Made by a program: the position numbers and the translations under genes
Source of the DNA: Lunularia cruciata
Lineage: Eukaryota > Streptophyta > Marchantiopsida > Lunulariales > Lunulariaceae
Assembly: GCA_948567375.1 (NCBI GenBank)
Contig: OX419762.1
Span: 36,871,034 to 36,935,033, forward strand
Length of the DNA stretch: 64,000 nt
Direction: 5' to 3'
Notes under the pieces: generated by a model
The model's database searches: none
Told to the model about the DNA's origin: nothing
Seen by the model: the letters and a program-made list of their open reading frames with translations, nothing else
Part shown: positions 56,315 through 64,000 of the stretch, piece after piece
Layout of the letters: each line of letters opens with the position of its first letter
Position numbering within the stretch: position 1 is the stretch's first letter

Positions 56315-56386
56315 TGGCAGAGTCAGTCCCGTGTGTCGGCAGAGTCAGTCCCGTGTTGTATGGCAGAGTCAGTCCCGTGTTGTGTT
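56315..56386. repeat. Three-copy repeat, about 23 bp
   Basis: GGCAGAGTCAGTCCCGTGT occurs at about 56316, 56338 and 56362 with short variable spacers. Confidence 0.9.
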
Positions 56387-56764
56387 ATGAGATGAAGGGT
56401 TTTTGTTTAGATTTCATGTGATTGGACCCCCCTCCATTCTCTGCTTCTTGTTTGTGCACCATGTTGTGTGAGGTGCCCTGACTTTTGAGCGTTGGTGCTT
56501 TTGGTGTGCTCTCAATGGTGAGGCTAGAGTGATGACCAGTCCGACTACCTTTGTTTCTCTCCGAAGAGGCAGGAAGTGATGACCTACAGACCGTGAAAGT
56601 GCGTGTTATGATGGCAGGTTACAAGTTGCGCTTTCCCCTAGTGTAGTTATCTTGGTTAGAGTTACATCAGTGGGTGGTGCTTAGTTGGTATTGGCACATG
56701 GTGGTGTTGGCACTTGCGGTTGCAATTGGTGGTTTGGGTTTGCTATTGTGGTTATTTTGTCACG

Positions 56765-58453
56765 ATGGAGTTCTTTGGAGATTCTAGAAGAGTTAGCCCT
56801 ACAGTATGCAATGGGTTTACTCGGAGTGGTGCTCGGTATCAGCCTGTATCTCAAGTCCCAATGAGGGAGGAGATTGACTCTGAGTTGGAGTTTGACAGAG
56901 GAGCTGATTCAGTTGAGAGTGCACTTGGTGTGTCCGCACCGTTGTTGTGGGACATGGATGAAATTTATGGGACCTCCAAAGGCCCTAGGCGTTACTCTAG
57001 TACAATGGATACCATTGAGTTGGATGACTTCATCCAAGAGTTCGATAGTTGGTGTGATTTGTAGCAGAGGTAGAACCCGACTTTGTTCACACCCTTCATG
57101 GCATGGAAGGGGTTGTTTCAGCACTTGGAGGGTCTGCCAATGGATGACTACCATGAGTTTAGGAGAACTCATTTGGAGGAGATTGAGTTATGGAGACAGT
57201 ATTGGTCTCCACACTATGTCTCCATCACTTTAGGCTTGGTGGCCAAGAGTAGATTGGTTGTACCTACGAGTTCTAGCTCAAGTAGTGTGGGTGGAGCTAG
57301 TGGAGGTGCACTAGCTGGTGATAGTGCTACTACGAGTGGAGGTACCGCTGTAGGAGGTGGTGTGGTATTGGGGTTTAACACCATGGTGGAGTTCTTCCTA
57401 TGTTTGAGGCTGAATTACCTGGGAGTGCGGACTGACAAGTTGAGGAGCTTGCAAGAGTTCCAGCGAAAGGCTAGAGAGAGCCTACGTGAGGCATACACTT
57501 GCATGAGGTGGTTGATTAGTTTCACTCAAGGAGTTACTGAGGGCCGGGCAGTCCAGTTTTGGTATGGGATATTGGAGAGAGAGTTACGACATAGAGTTTG
57601 TGATGCTACGTTGTTGTAGGCTACTTTGCCTACTTTGGCAGTAGTCTTTGGTTTGGCTGAGCGTATTGAGCTCAACATGGTGGAGGAGAGAGTGGTGACA
57701 TCTGGATTTGGTAGGGAGACCTCATCCACGGCTGTGACTTCTTCTAGAGTGCAGTAGAGTGCACCATGCCCAGTTGGTTTTTGAGGACAGGGTGGACAGC
57801 CCAAATCCTATGGAGCGAGTAGAGGGCCTAGTGGAGTTAGACCCTTACCTTCATTTTTGGGTCAACAACAGCCAATGAGTGGTGGTGTTGCTTATTGGAC
57901 TTGTGGTGGACCTCACCATCCAAGAGAGTGTACTCAAGGAAGTGGACCTGATACCTTGGGTGCATCACAGCCAACATAGAGGCAGTGTGAGCATTGCCAC
58001 AGATTTGGTCACACTAGTGACCGGTGTTTTGACCTACACCCGGAGTTACGGAGTGGTCGGGCTGCTATGGCAGGTAGTAGAGGAGCTCCAGTTCATGGAG
58101 GACAAGGTGGTGTTAGAGGATCTACACCTAGTAGGGGTGCAGTACCTACCTTTACTTCTGACACAGCTATGGCTACTCGGATTGAGCCGTTGGAACAAAG
58201 ATTGGCTAGTATGGCTATTGCTCAGAGGAGATCAGATTCGAGTGCTGAGGCTTCCACCTCATATGCAGGTGATAGAGATGCTTTGGACTTCATGTGCGGA
58301 GCAGCACAAGTGGATGCATCTACAGTAGTGACTAGGAGTGTAGTACGTGCTCCAAAGCCTAGAGGAGCATCAGTGGAGTTGGACCCACAGAGAGAAGAGG
58401 TTGGGAGACAGGTCAGACTTCCCCAGTCTTTCATGCTATCTGATGCATTGTAG
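56765..58453 (+). pseudogene. gag: E6 gag with two zinc knuckles
   Basis: One frame from ATG 56765, interrupted by stops at about 57062, 57617, 57754, 57781 and 57976. It has an acidic N-part, a Ser/Gly-rich linker (about 57260-57370), then capsid text: FFLCLRLNYLGVRTDKLRSL, FQRKARESLREAYTCMRWLI, and FWYGILERELRHRV. The first knuckle (about 57896-57930) has Tyr for the first Cys. The second, CEHCHRFGHTSDRC at 57986-58027, is a perfect CX2CX4HX4C. The frame ends at TAG 58451-58453, and pol continues in the same frame. Confidence 0.75.
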
Positions 58454-58564
58454 ACAACATCCATGGTTCCTAGATGTCCCAGTGCAAGTGTGGTAGGTGG
58501 TGATGGAGTGCATGATGGACTACTTGCTAGTTAGCCACCTGCTACTACACAAACTGAGTCTAGC

Positions 58565-59500
58565 ATGATGTTGGGGGCGGCTCAGCTGATTATGCGGCGT
58601 CCTTTGTTTTTGGCCAATGATATGTTTACATTGGGAGTTGACCCAGCCCCAGTATTCCAATTGGCTGCCATGTTGTGTGAGAGTAGGGATGGTGCAGTTC
58701 CTACTACTAGAGCAGAGGTGGTTGGTAGTGGAGCTGACTTGGTTGAGGAGCATGGGATCCGTTCAGCAACCAGTGGTTTATGGCAAGCAACAACAGCTAG
58801 ACTAGAGGAGTTGCTAGCTAGACCAGCCTTTGAGAGAGCATGGTTTACACCTGGTGTTGTCCTATTGGATAACCAGAGGGGGATTTTTTGTTTGGTGAGA
58901 CCTTCAAGGAAGGTCTATACACCATATAGAGTCTTGTTAGACTCTGGTTCACAGCCTCTTATGTTGGGGAAGGCTGCAGTTGTCGGTCTGGAGTTACGGA
59001 AGACCGATGTGGAGAGGTGTACATTTCAGATCCAGACATCTCTTGGTAGTGGTTCGACATAGTACATCATACATGGAGAGCTTGTTGTCTAGGTTTAGCC
59101 TGGTCATCTGATTGATAGCTCGGTGGTGAGAGCTCAGGCTATTGCGACAATAGCTGAGTCATATGATACCCCATATGTGTTATACCCCATGGGTTTCAGC
59201 ATTGACTATTTGGAGGAGACAGCCTCTTATAGACCTGGTTGGCAGTCTGGTGAGGGACGGGTATGTTGCCTACCAATACGCTTCAGTAGTGGCAGTCTTG
59301 GCTCACTACAGTTTGGGACCATGGCAACATCAGTTTTAGCTTTTAGTGGTGCAGTTACTTGGCCTGGTGACTTGTTGGAGAGGAATGCCCATGCAGAGGA
59401 TACTCCAATACCAGAGGAGATCACTCGGCTTTGGAGTACAAGTGGGATTGTTCCATCCACTTTGGATGTTCCATTGTGGAGTTTAGAGGAGGCATTGTAG
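58565..59500 (+). pseudogene. E6 aspartic protease and linker
   Basis: YRVLLDSGSQPLMLGKAAVV contains a canonical DSG (Asp at 58940-58942). After stops at about 59060-59100 the conserved second half reads VLYPMGFSIDYLEETASYRP. A linker follows (LWSTSGIVPSTLDVPLWSLE), with a stop at about 59498, leading into the methyltransferase. Confidence 0.7.
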
Positions 59501-59599
59501 CAGCATGCATATCAGTTGGTGCAGCAGGCTTGGAGTGAAGCCTTCGTACCATCAAGAGATGAGTGTGAGGATGAGCCTCCAGAGGCGATTGCTTTGACA

Positions 59600-60572
59600 C
59601 CTCTGGATACCATACTCATTGCTTGGCATTATCCGGTAGAGGGAATATGCCTATTGGAGTTGTTTGGTAGGATCAGCACCGGACTAGCTGTGGTGTTACA
59701 GGCGGGTAAACGAGTACAAAGGTACTTGTATGTAGAGAGAGATGAGATTGCTAGGCAAGTCTCCTACATCATGTGGCACACTTGGCCTATCGGTATCCGG
59801 ATTTATTATTGATGTCAGCAGTCAGAGGTTACCAGAAGGCCCTAGAGGAGACATTTCCATATTGGGGGCGCATGACCTAGAGAGACATGGGCCTATTCAC
59901 TTGGTGATTTCTGGATGGCCATGTTAGGGACATACACATGCTGGTAGAGGATTGGGTCTTCAAGATCCTTGTTTTGGTGTGTTTTGGGAGATGTTACGGA
60001 TACTATGACATCTCCAGGTTCATCAGTCTATTTCTCCAGTTTACCTTTTGGAGAATGTTCCTTTGATGGGTGATTCTTGCACTAGAGTGGTGGGGAGTAC
60101 ACATCAAGTCCATTCTTGGATGGGACCTGCTGTATTGTTAGATGCAACCAGAGTGGGATCATAGGCTCATTGTCTTTGTCTTTGGTGGACGAACCTCTTA
60201 TCCAAAGAGGTTCTACAGCGCGCTTATGATGGGATTCAGCGACTTGACCACATCCTTATTGATGATATCTTGGATGTTGGGCGTTAGTCTCATACAGTGG
60301 TAGTGGCTGATAGGTCACCTATGGCAATGGTGAACCTAGTTGGACAGCCTAGAGCTACATTTCCCACACTCATGAGTTTCCTAGGCTCTCATGCTTTTTG
60401 AGAGGGAGGACTTGGACTTGTTTGGGACTTATAGTTACAGTAGTTGGTGGAGCCCAACGCTAATGAGAGAAAGCGGGCAATGGGTTTTTGCACCGGTACT
60501 ACCGCTGTTCCAGCAATGTCAGAGGCATCCAGGCGTCAGGTGTTAGGTCAGGCTATGGACCTAACTGTTTGA
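59600..60572 (+). pseudogene. C5-cytosine DNA methyltransferase, DNMT3-like, inside E6 pol
   Basis: C5-MTase motifs occur in canonical order. Motif I: LLELFGRISTGL (59651-59686, SAM-binding loop). Motif II: YLYVERDE (59723-59746). Motif IV: HLVISGWPC with the catalytic Cys at 59922-59924, followed by TAG where Gln is expected. Motif VI: YLLENVP (Glu-Asn-Val at 60051-60059). Motif VIII: LLDATRVGS and, after a TAG, LWWTNL (60180-60197), like the FWGNL of DNMT3. Then ERKRAMGF (60465-60488) and motif X RRQVLGQAMDL. About 325 codons matches a DNMT3 catalytic domain without a large target-recognition insert. Plant DRM enzymes are circularly permuted; this one is not. The frame shifts twice between 59770 and 59860, so no enzyme can be made. 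Confidence 0.75.
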
Positions 60573-61240
60573 CCTGGATTGTGAGCCTTGGCTTGGCAAA
60601 GCAGCATAGGATGCACTTGATAGGCATCACCACTCGAACACTTGTGAGCCCTGTGCCTATCGAGACAATTCAGGCACATGCTGGGGGCGATGGACCGAGT
60701 GGACATGGTATTCTTGGGACACAATCTGTAGCTACTAGGGAGAGTGGTCTACTTGGAGTCCATCCAAGTGAGCGTGGACTACTTGGATTACACCCTTGGT
60801 CCACAAGGGATGTAGCTAGAGGACGTGTGGAGCTTGCAGCCAGAGTGGAGGGAGTTTTTCACACAGAGGTTGGGACCTCTAGTGGTCGGGAGCATGACAC
60901 TATTGCTCCCAAGGGCCCAGTGTAGCAGCCAATTAGTCCGTCTTCCATTCCTACTACAGTTACAGAGGATACTTGGGAGTCAGATCTTGGACCCAAGCTT
61001 ATTGGAGAGGAAAGACGTAGGGTTTGGAGGTTCTTGAGGAGTCACACGAGTTAATTTGCCTTCAGTATGAAGGATTTGGGTGCTCTAAAGGGACCTGGTA
61101 TACGGATTGAGCTAACTAGCGACACACCAGTTTTCTGACATCCTTATTGATATAGTGATATGGAGAGGACATTGATTTAGAGCCGGAGAAGTGACCTTTT
61201 TGAAGCTGGTTTGGTGGAGACTTCACATGGAGAGTAAGCA
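60573..61240 (+). pseudogene. E6 MTase-RT linker
   Basis: After a frameshift, LTWIVSLGLAKQHR continues from motif X. Then comes a long hydrophilic linker with two similar units (SGLLGVHPSERGLLGLHPW), a stop at about 60923, and text leading into the RT (GPGIRIELTSDTPVF). Confidence 0.5.
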
Positions 61241-61830
61241 TCAGCGACAGTGATGCCAGCCAAGAAGGATATGGATGGCAACTATATAGATAGGCGGATG
61301 TGTGGAGATTACCGTCCTATCAACCGATAGACCAGGGCTGATCGGTTTGCCATGCCTACACCGGAGGAGATTTTTGATGTGATTGGGCATGCAAAGATCT
61401 TTAGTACTTTGGATCTTTGAGTGGGATATCATCAATTACCAATCAAGGAGGAGGATAAGACCAAGATAGCATTTTGGGCTATTGATCCTCATGGCAAGGA
61501 TGTGTTATATCAATGGAGGTTCTTACCATTTGGGTTAAAGAACGCTCTTGCTGAGTTCCACATGGTCATGGATAGGATCGTAGCTGGATTGGATTTTGCT
61601 CGGTGCTATATTGATGGCATTTTGGTTTATAGCACTACTATGGAAGAGCATGAGAGACAGTTGTTAGAGGTGTTTGAGAGGTTGAGATCTCATGGACTCA
61701 AATTACATCCTGGGAAGTGTAGGTTCTTCCACGAGCATATTGGGTATTTGGGTCACACTATCTACCGCGGAGGACTTGGTGTTCAGCAGACCAAGGTGGA
61801 AGCTATTGCACGTATTCCTTGGCCTACGGA
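61241..61830 (+). pseudogene. E6 reverse transcriptase
   Basis: RMCGDYRPINR, AKIFSTLDL, VGYHQLPIKEEDKTKIAFW, RFLPFGLKNALAEF and the catalytic box RCYIDGILVYS, where the second Asp of the expected YxDD is Gly. HPGKCRFFHEHIGYLGHTI follows. An 11-bp tandem duplication (GAGCACAATGC at 61834 and 61845) shifts the frame at the end of the domain. Motif order and spacing are Ty3/Gypsy. Confidence 0.8.
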
Positions 61831-62430
61831 TGTGAGCACAATGCGAGCACAATGCGAGCATTCCTTGGGTTGGAAAACTTCTATTGCCGCTATGTTAGAG
61901 GATTTAGTGCCATTGCCAAGGCCTTGACAAAGCTGACCAAGCTTACACAGGAGTGGTGTTGGGGAGATGAGCAGGAGAGAGCTTTTGTAGAGCTCAAGGA
62001 GAGGTTGACATCTGCTCCTATTTTGAGGAGACCAATCAAGGGATGACCATTTCAGGTTCACACTGATTGGAGTATGTTGGGGCTTGGAACGATGCTCACC
62101 CAACATGATGATGAGGGGAAGGAGTTTGTGGTGGCCTATGCTAGTTGCTCCAACAATTCAGCAGAGGCGAAGTATAGTTCATATGAGGGAGAGTGCTTGG
62201 CAGCAATTTGGGCAGTAGCACATTTCCAATGTTACCTATTTGGTAACCCCTTCACTCTAACCATTGATCATTAGCCACTAAAGTGGTTGATGGAGTCCGA
62301 CAAGCTTTCATGGAAGCTTGCACAATGGGCACTAATTTTACAAGAGTATGATTTCACGATTGTTCATAGACCTAGAGTGGTGAATCGTGATGCAGATGGA
62401 TTGAGTAGAAACCCATGTCCCAACCAGTAG
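61831..62430 (+). pseudogene. E6 RNase H
   Basis: AFLGLENFYCRYVRGFS and CWGDEQERAFVELKERLTSA precede RNase H. The catalytic positions are VHTDWS (Asp), YEGECLAAIWA (Glu), LTIDH (Asp) and NRDADGLSR (Asp), all visible. Stops lie at 62044 and 62273. Confidence 0.8.
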
Positions 62431-62639
62431 GATCAGACCGGAGCACGTTGGCATGGTGAGACAGATGAGGAGATGGTGCCAGGTTGGCATGCATCGGCCC
62501 TTCTATGTACATTTGCAGAGGCTTTGGTGGTATCTCTCTCAATGCATACAAGAGGAGTTATTGAGGTCATAGATCTAGAGAGTGAAGATATTGGTACAGT
62601 TCAGCAAGACATTCATGATGATGTCTAAGTGATGGACTA

Positions 62640-63615
62640 TCTTCACACTGCTTTTGTGGGTGGCACAGTTGGGGCCAAGGAGAGAGACCATGTTCTTCAG
62701 CGGGCCAGACAGTTCAGATTGGAGGGTAGACATCTTTTGCGTGTATGGGAGGATGGTAGAGTGTGAGTAGTACCCCTTCCATCTCAGAGACCACAATTGG
62801 TCTGTCATGCTCATGAGGAGCTAGGACATTTTGGAGTAAAGCGTACATATAGCTTACTCCAAAGTCAGTATTGGTGGTGCGGTATGCAAACTGAGGTACA
62901 GCAGTTTGTTCCCAGATGTGTGGTTTGTGACCAAGTTAGAGCATCATTCAATGCTCCTACGCCATAGTTACACCCATTACCTATCATGGGATTGGGTTAC
63001 CATTGGAGTTTGGACTTTGCCGGACCTTTACCGCTGACTGTGAGACATCATCGGTATGTTTTGGTGATGGTGGAGCACTTCTCCAAGTGGATTGAGTTGG
63101 TGGCACTTCCTGACAAAGTCTAGTGAAGGGACAACTTACTCATTCTTGGATCAAGTTCTTAGTCATTTTGGTGCACCAGCTGAGGTTTTGAATGATCATG
63201 GTACAGAGTTCTTGGGGGAGTTTCAGGTCTTGTATGACAAGGCCTTGATTGATCATCGTACTACATCCCGAGATCACTCTGAGGCAAATGCCTTAGCAGA
63301 GAGAGTGGTTCAGACGGTGAAGAGAGGATTGTGAAAGTATGGTTTGCAGAGAGGCCACTTGGGAGATTGGGATCTCCAATTACCTTGGTTGGCCATGGGC
63401 TATCGGTTCAGCCGGAAAGCCTCCTTAGCATCCTTCTCTCCATACTTTCTACTCTATGGACAAGATCTAGATTTACCTACAGCCATTTGTCGAGATGCTA
63501 GTGTACTTTTGGACTTGGATGACCCCGATGTATGGATGAACGCATGTTCTCAGCGGGTAGAGATCTTTTGGAGAGTGATGCCGATGGTCTTTGAGAACTT
63601 GGCGATTGCTTAGCA
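62640..63615 (+). pseudogene. E6 integrase
   Basis: The zinc domain is HEELGHFGVKRTY with CVVC near 62925. The core has Asp in WSLDFAGP (63013-63015), Asp in VLNDHGTEF (63194-63196) and Glu in ALAERVVQTVK (63299-63301), close to DD35E spacing. A frameshift with a TAG-TGA pair lies near 63120. LPWLAMGYRFSRKASLASFS and YFLLYGQDLDLP follow. The catalytic triad residues are all present although the frame is broken. Confidence 0.8.
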
Positions 63616-64000
63616 TAGAGATACTTTATGTTATGCTACCATTCAAGGAGGAGGTTATAGACCCCCGATCCGCTGATTTTCATCCAGACGACTATGTATA
63701 TCTACAGCAGACAGTACCGACAACACTTGATGTTTCTACAAGCCGCACTATCTTGAGAGTGCACGAGGTTTTGCCATCTAGAGTCCTTGTATTAGAAGGA
63801 CATGATGGTGTTGTTTGGAAAGATCATGTGCGCCCTGCCACCTCCCAAACATTGATGGTACTATGGACCCAAGCTTGGCACTTGTACGTGCAGGCTTGAG
63901 GTGTATGTTATGTGGCTCTTCTGGTGGAGCTGCTACTATGTTAATGTGTGATAGCTGTTTGAGAGGATGGCATATGGCATGTTTGACTCCTCCCCTCACG
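63616..64000 (+). pseudogene. E6 integrase tail and PHD finger (cut by window end)
   Basis: DYVYLQQTVPTTLDVSTSRT and VVWKDHVRP form the integrase C-terminal tail in one frame. In the next frame, after LPNIDGTMDPSLALV, a C4HC3 zinc finger begins at 63902: CMLC, 11 residues, CDSC, four residues, His, two residues, Cys (GWHMACLTPP). This spacing and the CD.C...GWH..CL wording are diagnostic of PHD fingers, readers of histone H3 tails. The final CxxC pair lies beyond the window. A small indel near 63830-63890 separates the finger from the integrase frame. Confidence 0.8.

Larger units (their letters stand above)
55179..56665 (+). repeat. E6 candidate 5' LTR
   Basis: Inferred limits: TGTTGC near the end of E5 similarity, and GTTACA at 56660-56665 followed by 'tcagtgg', as expected just before a degenerate primer site. 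Without the 3' LTR this cannot be confirmed. The stretch holds no ORF of note, a tRNA-like sequence and a 23-bp triplet repeat. Confidence 0.35.
55179..64000 (+). mobile_element. E6: Ty3/Gypsy element with DNMT3-like methyltransferase and PHD finger
   Basis: The order of domains is candidate 5' LTR/leader, gag with two zinc knuckles, protease, C5 DNA methyltransferase, RT, RNase H, integrase and PHD finger. The element runs off the right edge, so its 3' LTR is not seen. The left boundary (TGTTGCATC at 55179) is inferred from where E5 similarity stops. The copy has numerous stops and frameshifts. It differs from E2-E4 in having no chromodomain and in carrying an enzyme not found in standard retrotransposons. 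Confidence 0.8.

Noticed and set aside
59600..60572. MTase as a plant DRM or as a host gene inserted by chance
   Set aside because: DRM has motifs VI-X before I-V, while here the order is I to X. The domain sits between protease and RT on the same strand with linkers and no introns, so it is part of the element.
63902..64000. C-terminal zinc finger as a RING or as a gag-type knuckle
   Set aside because: Spacing C-x2-C-x11-C-x2-C-x4-H-x2-C with GWH..CL wording fits PHD. RING has His at another position, and gag knuckles are CX2CX4HX4C.

Overview
The window reads as nuclear DNA of a land plant with a large, repeat-rich genome. It carries a plant-like U2 snRNA gene, plant-type Ty3/Gypsy retrotransposons (chromoviruses primed by initiator tRNA-Met and a Tat/Athila-like family), a piece of a restriction-like-endonuclease non-LTR element, and almost no intact genes. 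A canonical-order DNMT3-type methyltransferase inside a retrotransposon and the R2-like fragment fit a gymnosperm, fern, lycophyte or other early land plant better than a flowering plant; the species cannot be named from the sequence.

Region 1 (1-15.7 kb) is accessory and gene-relic-rich. It holds a 1.15-kb segment with a TPR exon present twice (0.65-1.79 and 13.13-14.31 kb; the first copy is frameshifted, the second open), an R2-like endonuclease fragment (1.9-2.8 kb), a U2 snRNA gene (5.20-5.40 kb), and a series of duplicated, broken exons of an unidentified protein (3.6-9.1 kb). AT-rich DNA with a 163-bp degenerate tandem repeat lies at 9.5-12.2 kb. Region 2 (15.7-26.8 kb) is old degenerate DNA: minisatellite-like TGGTGCC/GGCACC blocks, a decayed acidic/coiled-coil ORF, a SINE-like pol III head and a further coiled-coil relic.

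Region 3 (26.8-64 kb) is nested LTR retrotransposons, named here E1-E6. E1 (Tat/Athila-like, 26,791 to 39,290) is interrupted by E2, a complete 6,612-bp chromovirus with 737-bp LTRs and AATAA target duplications. E4, a very decayed relative of E2, runs from about 40.1 to 49.6 kb and is interrupted by E3 (41,857-47,443; 400/399-bp LTRs, CTTTG duplications) and by a reversed solo LTR of the E3 family (49,027-49,456). E5, a second E1-family copy, starts at 49,587 and is interrupted near 55.18 kb by E6, which runs off the window end.

E6 is the most unusual object. Its polyprotein reads gag (two zinc knuckles), aspartic protease, a C5-cytosine DNA methyltransferase of DNMT3 type (motifs I, II, IV, VI, VIII and X in canonical order), reverse transcriptase, RNase H, integrase, and then a PHD finger where chromoviruses carry a chromodomain. 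A retrotransposon with its own DNA-methylation writer and a histone-tail reader could install or recognise chromatin marks at its insertion sites. This copy is dead: stop codons and frameshifts occur throughout, including a stop directly after the catalytic Pro-Cys. The second notable item is the E3 LTR, which carries clusters of perfect heat-shock-element motifs upstream of a TATA box, suggesting a heat-responsive retrotransposon family.
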